Assembly: GCA_003963115.1 (NCBI GenBank)
Contig: RXJQ01000022.1
Span: 62,001-126,000, forward strand
DNA: 64,000 nucleotides
Reading direction: 5' to 3'
DNA from: Burkholderiales bacterium
GTDB taxonomy: Bacteria > Pseudomonadota > Gammaproteobacteria > Burkholderiales > Burkholderiaceae_C
Under the pieces are notes generated by a model that worked only from the letters and a program-made list of their open reading frames with translations, had not been told where the DNA came from and searched no databases. Positions 19,396 to 28,907 of the stretch are shown piece by piece; within the stretch, counting starts at the first letter, position 1, and each line of letters opens with the position of its first letter. Position numbers and translations under genes: made by a program.

Positions 19396-20400
19396 TCAAC
19401 TGGCGCTGCGCACGGGCAGGGCCTGGGCGCGCGTGGGTGGACGAACAAGCTGCAGACTGCGCACGACGTCGCGCACCTGCTCGCGTAGCCAACGGCTCGC
19501 TGCGGAATGGTGCGTCAGGTCATGCCAGAGCTGATAGTAGTTCATTGGCGGGAAGCTCACGGGGCATCGCACGATCTTCACGCGCAACTGTTGCGCATAG
19601 CGCTCACAGAAGCGGCGACCCGTGGTGAGCACGAGCAAGGATCCGGCCACCATATAGGGCAGTTGCGCGAAATGCGGGTTGCGCACGACGATGTTGCGGC
19701 GCAGGCCCTGCGCGGCCAAGTGCTCGTCGATGATGCCCAGCGCGCCGGGGTGCAGGGCCGACGGCGCGATGTGCTCCGCCGCCAGGTACTGCTCGACAGA
19801 CCAGGCGCGCTTACCCTCCTTGGGCAGCCGCGCTGCGGGGTGGTCTTCGGACACCATGCAGACGACCTCGTCGGTCACCAGGCGGCCCAGATGGAGCTCA
19901 TCTGAAGGCTCCAGCCAGTTGCCGATGACCAGGTCGACCTCACCGCGCGCCAGGCTGCGACGGTAGTCCAGATCTGCGGACAAGGGGATCACGTCGATGC
20001 GCACGTGTGGCGCCAGCTTGCGCAGACGCAGCGTCAGCTCCGGCAGGAAGTAAGGATCGAGGTAATCGGTGGCGGCCAGGCGGAAGGTCAGGCTGGTAGT
20101 GGCCGGGTCGAACTCGCGCACCGAATTCTTGTGGCCGAACATGCTCTGCGCGTGCTGCAGGATGGCCGCGGCGGGCTCCAGCAGGCTGAGCGCCACATCG
20201 GTGGGGGCCATGGTCTGCCCGCAGCGGACCAGCAAAGGGTCGCCCGTCAACTCGCGCAGGCGCTTGAGTTGAGAGCTGACAGCAGGTTGGCTGGATTGCA
20301 GGCGAACGGCCGCCCGCGAGACGCTGCATTCGGTGATCACGGTGTGCAGGACACGTATCAGGGAGAGGTCGATCTTCTCGAAAAGCGTGCTCTTATTCAT
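19396..20400 (-). CDS. LysR-family transcriptional regulator, probable purine-catabolism regulator
   Basis: 334 residues. The N-terminal winged helix-turn-helix reads DLSLIRVLHTVITECSVSRAAVRLQSSQPAVSSQLKRLRELTGDPLLVRCGQTMAPT. The C-terminal substrate-binding fold is PBP2-like (LTFRLAATDYLDPYFLPELTLRLRKLAPHVRIDVIPLSADLDYRRSLARGEVDLVIGNW). It is the first gene of the leftward operon with guaD and the purine importer (12-base gap). It is divergent from xdhABC, the classic arrangement for control of both arms. The effector is unknown; a purine or xanthine/urate-like compound is a reasonable guess. Confidence 0.9.
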   Translation of the reverse strand: MNKSTLFEKIDLSLIRVLHTVITECSVSRAAVRLQSSQPAVSSQLKRLRELTGDPLLVRCGQTMAPTDVALSLLEPAAAILQHAQSMFGHKNSVREFDPATTSLTFRLAATDYLDPYFLPELTLRLRKLAPHVRIDVIPLSADLDYRRSLARGEVDLVIGNWLEPSDELHLGRLVTDEVVCMVSEDHPAARLPKEGKRAWSVEQYLAAEHIAPSALHPGALGIIDEHLAAQGLRRNIVVRNPHFAQLPYMVAGSLLVLTTGRRFCERYAQQLRVKIVRCPVSFPPMNYYQLWHDLTHHSAASRWLREQVRDVVRSLQLVRPPTRAQALPVRSAS

Positions 20401-20557
20401 ACGTCAACACTGATAATGCTTATTCGCGAAATGGTATGGCCAGAGCCTACACTGGCGATACCCTCTTCGTGGTGTGTGGATGCACGGGCGTGGCTTTTGC
20501 AAACACATGAGCCGCAAAGACCTGTCTGCCCAAAGTTCGCTCCAAAGGAACCCGCCC
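20401..20557. promoter_or_regulatory. divergent control region between lysR and xdhA
   Basis: This 157-base gap separates the lysR-guaD-transporter operon from xdhABC. Close to the lysR start it holds ATAATGCTTAT (4-bp arms, 20413-20423), directly followed by the 8-bp palindrome TTCGCGAA (20423-20430). These are plausible parts of a LysR binding region. The xdhA ribosome site (AAAGGA) sits at the other end. No clear sigma70 hexamer pair could be chosen by eye. Confidence 0.35.
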
Positions 20558-22093
20558 ATGAGCACCATCGCCCCCCGCCCGATCCGTTTCGTGCACCAGG
20601 GGCAGATACGGGAAGTGAGCGGCTTGCCGCCCACCACCACCGTGTTGCAATGGTTGCGCGAACATGCGCACTGCACGGGCACCAAAGAGGGGTGCGCCGA
20701 GGGCGACTGTGGTGCATGCACGGTGGTGGTGGGCGAGCTGGACGCGAGCACCGGCGCCTGGCAACAAAAGACGGTCAATGCCTGCATCCAGTTCCTGCCC
20801 ACGCTGGATGGCAAGGCCCTGGTAACGGTGGAAGACCTCCATGGCGCGGATCGCCCATCGCTGCACCCCTGCCAGCAAGCCATGGTGGACTGCCACGGTT
20901 CGCAATGCGGCTTCTGCACACCGGGTTTCGTGATGTCGTTGTGGCACGTCTACCAGACGCATGAGCAGGCACCGACCCGGTCGGATCTGGCCGACGCCCT
21001 GTCCGGCAATCTGTGCCGCTGCACGGGCTACCGCCCCATCCTGGATGCCGGACAGAAAATGTTCGAGGCGCCCCGCCCTGCTGTTGACAACGCCCCCTTG
21101 CTGTCCCTCATGGCAGCGCTGCGTCAGCCAACTCCCCAGGGCCTGGTTTATGAGGGCCCGTCTGCCACGGACAGCACAGTGAAGAGCCGCTTCTTCGCGC
21201 CCAGCAGCCTCGATGAACTGGCGCAACTGCGCCAGGCCATGCCCCACGCACGCCTGCTGGCCGGCAGCACCGACATCGGCCTGTGGGTCACCAAGCAGTT
21301 CAAGACTGTGGGCGACATCATCTACCTGGGTCAGGTGCCGGCGCTGCAAACCATCACCCAACTCGCGCCACAGGGCGATCAGCCTGGCGCACTGGAGATC
21401 GGCGCGGGTGTGAGCCTGGAGCAGGCCTGGTCCACCTTGACCGATGCGCTCCCCGCCCTGCGCGAGATCTGGCTGCGTTTTGCCTCGCCACCCGTTCGGC
21501 ATGCCGGCACCCTGGTCGGCAACCTCGCCAACGGTTCGCCCATCGGCGACAGTGCGCCCATCCTCCTGGCTCTGGACGCCTCGGTCTTGCTGCGCTGCGG
21601 CAAGCAGACCCGCGAGATGCCCTTGTCCGCCTTCTACCTGGACTACATGAAGAACGCGCTGCAAGCGGGCGAGTTCATCCAGTCGGTACGCATCCCCTTG
21701 CCGCGTGTCGAACAAGGCCAGATCCTGAGGGCCTACAAGATCTCCAAGCGCCGGGACAGCGACATCTCCGCGCTGTGCGCCGGTCTGTACATCCAGCTTG
21801 ACGGCGAGGTGATCCGCGATGCACGCTTGGGCTGGGGTGGCATGGCGGCCACGGCCAAGCGGGCCCACCTGGCGGAAGCCGCTCTGATCGGCCAGCCCTG
21901 GACCGAGGCCACGCTGCGGCAAGCACAAGCGGCCCTGGCGCAAGACTTCCAGCCCATGACCGACCTGCGCGCCACCAAGGACTACCGCCACAAGGTGGCC
22001 GCCAACCTGCTGGAGCGTTTCTGGCTGGAGACCCGGCCTGCTTCGCCGCTGGCAGCGAGCCAGGTTCAAGTCTGGCCGGCCCAGGCCGCCTGA
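20558..22093 (+). CDS. xdhA: xanthine dehydrogenase small subunit (2Fe-2S and FAD)
   Basis: 511 residues from ATG 20558 with AAAGGA upstream; the track start is 28 codons early. The N-terminal plant-type ferredoxin domain has GTKEGCAEGDCGACTVV. A second [2Fe-2S] domain has CHGSQCGFCTPGFVMSL and GNLCRCTGYRPI. The C-terminal FAD-binding half has LLAGSTDIGLWVTKQ and VGNLANGSPIGDSAP. It passes electrons from the molybdenum centre in XdhB to NAD+ during hypoxanthine to xanthine to urate oxidation. It is the first gene of the xdhABC operon, divergent from the LysR gene. Confidence 0.97.
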   Translation: MSTIAPRPIRFVHQGQIREVSGLPPTTTVLQWLREHAHCTGTKEGCAEGDCGACTVVVGELDASTGAWQQKTVNACIQFLPTLDGKALVTVEDLHGADRPSLHPCQQAMVDCHGSQCGFCTPGFVMSLWHVYQTHEQAPTRSDLADALSGNLCRCTGYRPILDAGQKMFEAPRPAVDNAPLLSLMAALRQPTPQGLVYEGPSATDSTVKSRFFAPSSLDELAQLRQAMPHARLLAGSTDIGLWVTKQFKTVGDIIYLGQVPALQTITQLAPQGDQPGALEIGAGVSLEQAWSTLTDALPALREIWLRFASPPVRHAGTLVGNLANGSPIGDSAPILLALDASVLLRCGKQTREMPLSAFYLDYMKNALQAGEFIQSVRIPLPRVEQGQILRAYKISKRRDSDISALCAGLYIQLDGEVIRDARLGWGGMAATAKRAHLAEAALIGQPWTEATLRQAQAALAQDFQPMTDLRATKDYRHKVAANLLERFWLETRPASPLAASQVQVWPAQAA

Positions 22094-22115
22094 GTCGTGA
22101 CGAAGGGCAAGCACC

Positions 22116-24455
22116 ATGAACAAGACCGTTGAAGCCTTTCAGACTGCCACCGTGGCCGGCCAGGCACTGCCGCATGAATCGGCGCACCTGCATGTGGCGG
22201 GCCAAGCCACCTACATTGATGACCTGCCCGAACTCGCCGGCACCCTGCACGCGGCCATCGGCATGTCGCCCGTCGCGCATGGCCGGCTGGAGTCCATCGA
22301 TGTCGCGGGCCTGAAAAAGCTGGCCGGGGTCGTCGATGTCTTGACCGCTGCCGACATCCCCGGCGTCAACGACTGCGGCGCTATCGTCCACGACGACCCC
22401 ATCCTGGCTGAAGGCGAGGTCCACTACCTGGGCCAGCCCATCTTCGTGGTCCTCTCGGCCAACCGGGAGACCGCGCGCCGCGTGGCGGCCAAGGTCGCCG
22501 ACTTCGTCAAGATCACACCCCTGCCCGCCTTGCTGACGCCCGATGCGGCCCATGCGGCGCAGCGCTATGTGGTGCCCCCCATGCACCTGCATCGCGGCGA
22601 CACGGCGCAGGCATTGGCCCAGGCCCCTGAGCGTTTGCAAGGCCGCTTCGACCTGGGCGGCCAGGAGCAGTTCTACCTCGAAGGCCAGATCTCGTATGCC
22701 ATCCCGAAAGAGAACGATGGCCTGCTGGTGCACTGCTCCACGCAGCACCCCAGCGAGATGCAGCATGCCGTGGCCCATGCCCTGAACCTGCATGCGCACC
22801 ATGTGCTGGTCGAATGCCGCCGCATGGGTGGCGGCTTTGGCGGCAAGGAGTCGCAGTCGGCGGTGTTCGCGTGTATCGCGGCCGTCGCGGCCCACAAGCT
22901 CAAGCGGCCGATCAAGCTGCGCCCCGATCGCGACGACGACTTCATGATCACGGGCCGGCGCCACTGCTTCTATCACGAGTTCGATGTGGGCTATGACGAG
23001 GCTGGCCGCGTGCTGGGTGCCAAGGTCGACATGGTGTCTCGGGCTGGGTTCTCGGCCGACCTGTCCGCGCCGGTGATGACCCGGGCGCTGTGCCATTTCG
23101 ACAATGCCTATTACCTGCCGGCAGTCGATCTGCATGGCTACTGCGCCCGCACCAACACACAGAGCAACACGGCCTTTCGTGGTTTTGGCGGGCCGCAGGG
23201 TGCACTGGCCATCGAGGTGATCCTCGATTCGATCGCGCGCCAACTCGGCAAGGACCCATTGGACGTGCGCCTGGCCAATCTGTATGGCATCGATGACCGC
23301 AACACCACGCCCTATGGGCAACTGGTGGAAGACAACGTGCTGCACCCTTTGCTGGATGAACTGGCCCGCAGCAGCGACTACCGGGCTCGCCGCGCCGCGC
23401 TGTCCGCCTTCAACGTCAGCAGCCCCGTGCTCAAGAAAGGCATCGCGCTCACGCCCGTCAAGTTCGGCATCTCCTTCAACGTGGTTCACCTCAACCAGGC
23501 CGGCGCGCTGGTGCACGTCTACAGCGACGGCAGCATCCTGGTCAACCATGGCGGCACCGAGATGGGCCAGGGCCTGAACACCAAGGTCGCGCAGATGGTG
23601 GCCCATGTGCTGGGCGTCAAGGCGCAACGCGTGCGCGTCACGGCCACGGACACCAGCAAGGTGGCCAACACCTCGGCCACGGCCGCCTCGACCGGCTCGG
23701 ACCTCAATGGCAAGGCCGCTGCCGACGCCGCACAGCAGATCCTGACCAGGTTGACGGCGATGTTGGCCAAGCGCCATGGCGTGCCCGAGGAGCTGATCCG
23801 CTTCTCGGATGACATGGTGCAAGTCGGTGCCGAGACGCTGCGCTTCGACGACGTGGTGATGGACGCCTACATGACCCGCGTGCAGTTGTGGTCCGACGGC
23901 TTCTACGCCACGCCCAAGCTGCATTGGAACCGCGAGACCATGCAGGGGCGGCCCTTCTTCTACTTCGCCTATGGTGCCGCCGTGAGCGAGGTGCTGGTCG
24001 ATACGCTCACTGGCGAATGGAAACTGCTGCGCGCCGATGTGCTGCACGACGTCGGCCAGTCCATCAACCCCGCGCTGGACATCGGCCAGGTCGAAGGCGC
24101 CTTCATCCAGGGCATGGGTTGGCTGACCAGCGAAGAGCTGTGGTGGCACCCGCAAAGCGGCAGGCTGATGACCCACGCGCCGTCCACCTACAAGATCCCC
24201 ACGGCCAGCGACTGCCCGGCCGACTTCCATTTCAAGCTGTTCGACAACCAGAACGTGGAAGACACGGTCTACCGCTCCAAGGCCGTGGGCGAGCCGCCTC
24301 TGCTGCTGCCTTTCTCGGTCTTCCTGGCCATCCGCGATGCCATCTCGTCTGTTGGCCAGCATCGCGTCGACCCGCCCTTGCGCGCCCCAGCCACGCCAGA
24401 GGCCATCCTCGATGCTGTGGACGCCGTCAAGGCTGCCGCCTCATGTCCAGCCTGA
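22116..24455 (+). CDS. xdhB: xanthine dehydrogenase molybdopterin-binding subunit
   Basis: 779 residues, AAGGG ribosome site, 22 bases after xdhA. Molybdopterin-binding motifs include RRMGGGFGGKESQ, NTAFRGFGGPQG, VNHGGTEMGQGLNTKV and ANTSATAASTGSDLNG. GEPPLLLPFSVFLAIRDAI carries the catalytic glutamate at about residue 726. Hydroxylates hypoxanthine and xanthine to urate together with XdhA. Its 3' end overlaps the xdhC start by 13 bases. Length is that of bacterial XdhB. A large antisense ORF over it is a codon-bias shadow. Confidence 0.97.
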   Translation: MNKTVEAFQTATVAGQALPHESAHLHVAGQATYIDDLPELAGTLHAAIGMSPVAHGRLESIDVAGLKKLAGVVDVLTAADIPGVNDCGAIVHDDPILAEGEVHYLGQPIFVVLSANRETARRVAAKVADFVKITPLPALLTPDAAHAAQRYVVPPMHLHRGDTAQALAQAPERLQGRFDLGGQEQFYLEGQISYAIPKENDGLLVHCSTQHPSEMQHAVAHALNLHAHHVLVECRRMGGGFGGKESQSAVFACIAAVAAHKLKRPIKLRPDRDDDFMITGRRHCFYHEFDVGYDEAGRVLGAKVDMVSRAGFSADLSAPVMTRALCHFDNAYYLPAVDLHGYCARTNTQSNTAFRGFGGPQGALAIEVILDSIARQLGKDPLDVRLANLYGIDDRNTTPYGQLVEDNVLHPLLDELARSSDYRARRAALSAFNVSSPVLKKGIALTPVKFGISFNVVHLNQAGALVHVYSDGSILVNHGGTEMGQGLNTKVAQMVAHVLGVKAQRVRVTATDTSKVANTSATAASTGSDLNGKAAADAAQQILTRLTAMLAKRHGVPEELIRFSDDMVQVGAETLRFDDVVMDAYMTRVQLWSDGFYATPKLHWNRETMQGRPFFYFAYGAAVSEVLVDTLTGEWKLLRADVLHDVGQSINPALDIGQVEGAFIQGMGWLTSEELWWHPQSGRLMTHAPSTYKIPTASDCPADFHFKLFDNQNVEDTVYRSKAVGEPPLLLPFSVFLAIRDAISSVGQHRVDPPLRAPATPEAILDAVDAVKAAASCPA

Positions 24456-25363
24456 GTGCCCCGGACCTGCGACGCCTGGCCTGCGAGTGGGAGCAGGCTG
24501 GGCAGCGTGCCATGGTGATCACGGTCAGCCAGAGCCAAGGCTCCACGCCGCGTGATGCGGGCACGCGCATGCTGGTGAAGGCAGATGGGCTTGCTGGCAG
24601 CATCTTGGGGACGCTTTTTGGCACCATTGGTGGCGGCCACCTGGAATGGCAGGCCATCGACCTGGCCAGGCAAGCCCTGGCCGAGTGTGCAACAGGCGTG
24701 CCCGCAGCCTGGACGCAGACCTTCGCGCTGGGCCCGGCCCTCGGCCAATGTTGCGGCGGCGTGGTCACGCTCCATTTCGCCCCGCTGGATGAACAAGCGA
24801 TCGCGCAATGGCCTGTCAGCGGGCGGATGCACATCGAACTCCATGGTGCTGGCCACGTCGGGCAAGCCATCATCAGGATCCTGAAGGATCTCGATTTCTC
24901 TGTGCGCTGGATCGATACACGCGACAGCGGCGACGAATGCTGCGGCCTGCCCGATGAGGCGACCTTGCAAGGCCTGCCGCCACACATCGTCTGGCTGCCA
25001 TCCGATTGCCCCGAGGCCGAAGTGGCAGACGCTCCGCCCGGCGCCATCCACCTGGTCCTCACCCACCGGCATGACCTGGACCTGCGCATCATCGAAGCCG
25101 TGCTCAAGCGCAACGACAGCCTGTTTGCCGGGCTGATCGGCTCGCGCACCAAGAAGGCCAGGTTCCTGCACAGGCTCGAAGCAAAAGGCCTGAGCACCGC
25201 ACAGCTCGCGCACATGACCTGCCCTATCGGCCTGCCAGGCCTGCAGGGCAAGGAGCCCGCCGTGATCGCGGTCGCCGTGGCGGCGCAACTGCTGATGATC
25301 CAGCAGTCACAATCCACACTCGACACCGCCATTTCATTCGAACAAACCCCGTCTTCGCCGTGA
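24443..25363 (+). CDS. xdhC: xanthine dehydrogenase accessory protein XdhC
   Basis: 306 residues from ATG 24443, overlapping the xdhB stop; the 491-residue track ORF is an upstream read-through in the same frame. Conserved XdhC motifs are SQGSTPRDAGTRMLV, GTIGGGHLEWQAI and LGQCCGGVVTLHF in the first half. A Rossmann-like second half has LHGAGHVGQAIIRIL, VLTHRHDLDLRIIEAVL and FAGLIGSRTKKARFLHRL. It binds and inserts the (sulfurated) molybdenum cofactor into XdhB. It is translationally coupled to xdhB and to the deaminase gene that follows. Confidence 0.95.
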   Translation: MSSLSAPDLRRLACEWEQAGQRAMVITVSQSQGSTPRDAGTRMLVKADGLAGSILGTLFGTIGGGHLEWQAIDLARQALAECATGVPAAWTQTFALGPALGQCCGGVVTLHFAPLDEQAIAQWPVSGRMHIELHGAGHVGQAIIRILKDLDFSVRWIDTRDSGDECCGLPDEATLQGLPPHIVWLPSDCPEAEVADAPPGAIHLVLTHRHDLDLRIIEAVLKRNDSLFAGLIGSRTKKARFLHRLEAKGLSTAQLAHMTCPIGLPGLQGKEPAVIAVAVAAQLLMIQQSQSTLDTAISFEQTPSSP

Positions 25364-26772
25364 GCCCACACAGCACGCTGCTGATCCAGAACGCCGACTG
25401 CGTCGCCACCATGGACGACCAAGGCACCGAGTGGCGTGACGCCAGCATCCTGATCCAGGGCCACGAGATCATCGCCGCCGGCCCCACCGCATCCCTGCCC
25501 AAGGACTTGCTGGACCAGGCCACGCAGACCATCGATGCGCGAGGCCACATCGTCATCCCCGGGCTGGTGAACACCCATCACCACATGTTCCAGAGCCTCA
25601 CGCGGGCCGTACCCGCCGCGCAGAACGCCGAGCTGTTCAGTTGGCTGCGTACGCTCTACCCCATGTGGGCCAGGCTGACGCCAGAGATGATCCACGTCTC
25701 CACGCAAGTGGCAATGGCCGAGTTGCTGCTCAGTGGCTGCACGACCAGCAGCGATCACCTCTACCTCTACCCCAATGGCGTGCGACTCGACGACAGCATC
25801 GCCGCCGCGCAAGACATCGGCATGCGCTTCCATGCCTGCCGAGGCAGCATGAGCGTGGGCGAAAGCGCAGGCGGCCTGCCGCCAGACAGCCTCGTCGAAA
25901 AGGAAGCGGACATCCTCAAGGAAAGCCAGCGGCTGATCGACACCTTCCACGACGCCAGCCGCCACGCCATGCTGCGCGTGGCATTGGCCCCTTGCTCGCC
26001 GTTTTCCGTCAGCCCCGACTTGATGCGGGAGTCGGCGCGCCTGGCGCGTAGCAGCGGCCAAGCCGGCGTGCGTCTGCACACCCACCTCGCCGAGAACGAC
26101 CACGACCTGGCCTACACGCGCGAGAAGTTCAATTGCACGCCAACCGAATACGCCGAGTCACAGGAGTGGCTGGGCGATGACGTCTGGCATGCGCACTGCG
26201 TCAAACTCGACGATCACGGTATCGGCCGTTTTGCCGCCACGGGCACGGGCGTGGCCCATTGCCCTTGCAGCAATATGCGGCTGGCCTCTGGCATTGCGCC
26301 CGTGCGACGCATGCTCGACGCGGGCGTGCCCGTGGGCCTGGGTGTGGACGGCTCGGCCAGCAACGATGCCGCCCACATGCTCGGTGAAGCCCGCCAGACC
26401 ATGCTGCTGGCCCGTGTTGGACGCAGCCTCGTGCCTTTTGGCTGCGACCACGGCCCCTCAGACATGACTGCACATGACGCCTTGCGAGTGGCCACCCGGG
26501 GCAGTGCCCGGGTACTGGGCCGCGACGACATCGGGCAGATCGCGCCAGGCATGGCGGCCGACCTGGCCATCTATGACCTGCGCACCTTGGGCATGGCCGG
26601 CAGTGCCGTACACGACCCCGTGGCCTCATTGCTGATGACCCAGCCCGCACAGACCGCATGGACCATCGTGCATGGCCGCATCGTGGCCGATCATGGCCGG
26701 ATCACCACCGTGGATCTGGCCCGCGTGGTCGAGCGCCACAATCAGTTGGCCAGGGCGTTGGCCGGGCATTGA
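25360..26772 (+). CDS. 8-oxoguanine deaminase (amidohydrolase)
   Basis: 470 residues starting at GTG 25360, which overlaps the xdhC stop (GTGA). Amidohydrolase fold: VIPGLVNTHHHMFQSLTRA (HxH site), SGCTTSSDHLYLYPNGVRLDD, RLHTHLAENDHD, WHAHCVKLDDHGIGRFAATGTGVAHCPCSNMRLASGIAP and GLGVDGSASNDAAHML. The sequence resembles the branch of 8-oxoguanine deaminases and hydroxyatrazine hydrolases. With xdhABC beside it, deamination of 8-oxoguanine to urate is the most consistent role, letting oxidised guanine enter the same route. Another aminohydrolase of the TrzN/AtzB type is the alternative. Confidence 0.85.
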   Translation: MSPHSTLLIQNADCVATMDDQGTEWRDASILIQGHEIIAAGPTASLPKDLLDQATQTIDARGHIVIPGLVNTHHHMFQSLTRAVPAAQNAELFSWLRTLYPMWARLTPEMIHVSTQVAMAELLLSGCTTSSDHLYLYPNGVRLDDSIAAAQDIGMRFHACRGSMSVGESAGGLPPDSLVEKEADILKESQRLIDTFHDASRHAMLRVALAPCSPFSVSPDLMRESARLARSSGQAGVRLHTHLAENDHDLAYTREKFNCTPTEYAESQEWLGDDVWHAHCVKLDDHGIGRFAATGTGVAHCPCSNMRLASGIAPVRRMLDAGVPVGLGVDGSASNDAAHMLGEARQTMLLARVGRSLVPFGCDHGPSDMTAHDALRVATRGSARVLGRDDIGQIAPGMAADLAIYDLRTLGMAGSAVHDPVASLLMTQPAQTAWTIVHGRIVADHGRITTVDLARVVERHNQLARALAGH

Positions 26773-26793
26773 AGGGTTCTTAAGCCATCGGCA

Positions 26794-27510
26794 TCAGGCC
26801 TTCTTTTGCTGGCGACGTCGCTGATAAGCCACCACCCCCAGCCCCGCCAAGACCAGGGCCATCACTTCGGGCTCGGGCACCGCTGCGGTTTGAATCCCGA
26901 TCTTGTATTGCTGCAAGGAGGCGTAGGCCGCGCTGCCTTGCCCCACGGCGCCCGCACCCAGCAGGAGATCCAGGGCAGATAAACCAATCGGCTGCGAGGC
27001 AGCAAAGCTCAGCGAGCCCGACGCGCTGTGAGCACCAAGCGATGACTGGCCGGCCGTGAGCGACACGATGGTGTAGGGCGTGTTCTGGCCCAGCATGTCC
27101 GCGCCATTGACCACCACCCATCGAGACACCAGGCCAGCCACGACGCCGGCCTGCGAACCTTGCGAGTCGGCTGCCGAAGCGCGGTGCTCACCCGCCACCG
27201 TTTCAGTCAAGCCCGTGATGGTGACACCCGCCTTGGGCGTGATCACGATGGGAAAGGGTTTGCCGGCGTAGCTGTCGAAGGAGCCCACCACGCCATTGGT
27301 TTCCAGGATGCCACCCAGCGCGTAGGTGTTGTAGCTCAGGTTAGAGAACGTGACATCGCCACCGCTGGTGCTGACAGTCGCGCCGGTCAGGAAGGTGTCC
27401 TCGTAGCTCAAGACATAGTTGCCCGCGTCAATGCTGACAGAGGCGGCTTGGGCGGCGGGCAGAACCCCCAGCAGGCCTGCAGACAAGGCTGCGATCACAA
27501 CATTCTTCAC
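26794..27510 (-). CDS. PEP-CTERM sorting-domain protein
   Basis: 238 residues. The signal peptide ends near AQAAS. A low-complexity Ser/Gly/Ala/Thr-rich beta body follows, then the C-terminal sorting signal VPEPEVMALVLAGLGVVAYQRRRQQKKA (PEP motif, hydrophobic helix, basic tail). PEP-CTERM proteins are processed by an exosortase and are usually exported to the envelope or extracellular matrix. No exosortase is in this window. It sits alone inside the purine region, convergent with the 8-oxoguanine deaminase gene. I see no sequence link to purine use. The 147-base gap upstream has a weak TTCACA...TATAGG promoter-like pair. Confidence 0.9.
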   Translation of the reverse strand: MKNVVIAALSAGLLGVLPAAQAASVSIDAGNYVLSYEDTFLTGATVSTSGGDVTFSNLSYNTYALGGILETNGVVGSFDSYAGKPFPIVITPKAGVTITGLTETVAGEHRASAADSQGSQAGVVAGLVSRWVVVNGADMLGQNTPYTIVSLTAGQSSLGAHSASGSLSFAASQPIGLSALDLLLGAGAVGQGSAAYASLQQYKIGIQTAAVPEPEVMALVLAGLGVVAYQRRRQQKKA

Positions 27511-27657
27511 GGCGCACCTATATTTGTAACGATATGTGTGTGAACTATAGCCACCGTGATTTCACTCGTGTTCGCTTTTTAGCCCCTCAGGCGTGGGGAG
27601 GGTTACCCCTCGAATCCATGGACTCTTCCATCTGGCAAAAAACCCCAATCAAAGCCC

Positions 27658-28881
27658 TTATTGCAGCGCCGCACCGGCCTCGAACCAGCGGGCCAGAACC
27701 GCTCTTTCAGCGTCAGTGATACCCGTGGCGTTGTTCATGGGCATGGCTTTGAGCACCACCGCTTGCTGGTAGATCTGCTGCGCGTGTGAGCCGATCAGGT
27801 CGGGCGAGCTCAGCATCACGCCTTTGTTGGCCAGTTGCGGGTTGTGGCACAGCACACACCGTTGTGTGACGATGGCCTGCACCTCGGCGAACTTCGGCGC
27901 AGGTGCGGCCTTGGCCTCTGCCGAGCTGGCCACCGGTGCCGGCGCCAACCAGACCGCCACACCCAGCAGCACGACCACCCCAGCCAGAGCCCAGCCCCAA
28001 GGCGCGCCCTTGCCGACCACCTCGGTCTTGTGACGGGCCACGAAGAAGTGCCGGATCAAGGCACCGGCCAGCATGATCAGCACGAGCACCAGCCAGTTGT
28101 GCGCGTGCCAATAGGCCCAGCCATAGTGGTTGCTGAGCATGGCGAACAACACCGGCAGCGTGAAGTAGGTGTTGTGCACGCTGCGCTGCTTGCCCCTCTG
28201 CCCGTGGACAGGGTCAACCGGCTCGCCGGCCTTCATGGCCGCAACCACCTTGCGCTGCCCCGGAATGATCCAGAAGAAGACATTGGCGCTCATGGCCGTG
28301 GCCATCATGGCTCCCACCAGCAGGAAGGCCGCACGCCCGGCAAACAACTGACAGGCCAGCCAGGCGGCCAGCACCACGATGGCCAGCACGCACAGGCCCA
28401 CCAGCTTGTCACCATTGGGCTTTTGCCCCAAGGTCCGGCAGATCAGGTCATACAGAATCCAGAAGCCCGCCAGAAAGCCCAGAGCGGACAGCACGGCCAC
28501 ACCGGGCGACCAGGCGTGTACCGACTTGTCGATGAGGAAGGTGCCTGCGTTGAACAGGTACAAGACCGTGAACAAGGCAAAGCCGCTGAGCCAGGTCGAA
28601 TAGCTCTCCCAGAAGAACCAATGCAGGTGCTCGGGCAGGCTCTTGGGCGCCCCCAGGTACTTCTGCGGGTTGTAGAAGCCGCCGCCATGCACGGCCCACA
28701 GCTCGCCGCCCACACCCTTGTCCTTCAGCTGCTGGTCCTTGGGTGGCGTCAACGAGTTGTCCAGCCAGACGAAATAGAACGACGATCCGATCCAGGCAAT
28801 GGCCACGATCACATGGGTCCAGCGCAGCAGCAGGTTGACCCAATCCAGGGCATAGGCCAACAAGGGCGACATCTCGATCAT
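27658..28881 (-). CDS. puuD: membrane urate hydroxylase PuuD with C-terminal cytochrome c domain
   Basis: 407 residues from ATG 28881 (GAGGA six bases upstream); the track start adds 19 unsupported codons. About eight membrane segments follow the family N-terminus (LLRWTHVIVAIAWIGSSFYFVWLDNSL, GFYNPQKYLGAP, HWFFWESYSTWLSGFALF). The C-terminal ~100 residues are a c-type cytochrome with one CVLCH haem site and a distal KAMPMNN methionine region. It oxidises urate to 5-hydroxyisourate, passing electrons to the respiratory chain rather than to O2 directly. It is downstream of uraH, whose product uses its product. Confidence 0.96.
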   Translation of the reverse strand: MIEMSPLLAYALDWVNLLLRWTHVIVAIAWIGSSFYFVWLDNSLTPPKDQQLKDKGVGGELWAVHGGGFYNPQKYLGAPKSLPEHLHWFFWESYSTWLSGFALFTVLYLFNAGTFLIDKSVHAWSPGVAVLSALGFLAGFWILYDLICRTLGQKPNGDKLVGLCVLAIVVLAAWLACQLFAGRAAFLLVGAMMATAMSANVFFWIIPGQRKVVAAMKAGEPVDPVHGQRGKQRSVHNTYFTLPVLFAMLSNHYGWAYWHAHNWLVLVLIMLAGALIRHFFVARHKTEVVGKGAPWGWALAGVVVLLGVAVWLAPAPVASSAEAKAAPAPKFAEVQAIVTQRCVLCHNPQLANKGVMLSSPDLIGSHAQQIYQQAVVLKAMPMNNATGITDAERAVLARWFEAGAALQ

Positions 28882-28907
28882 CGATGGTCCTCGGTCAAGC
28901 AAGCGGA

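Noticed and set aside
21675-24362. 895-residue antisense ORF over xdhA/xdhB
   Set aside because: A shadow of GC-rich codon bias: low-complexity His/Gly/Arg/Gln composition, no domain, and it lies opposite clearly conserved xdh genes.
23888-25363. 491-residue XdhC with a long N-terminal extension
   Set aside because: The first 185 residues are an out-of-frame reading of xdhB; the XdhC fold starts at ATG 24443.
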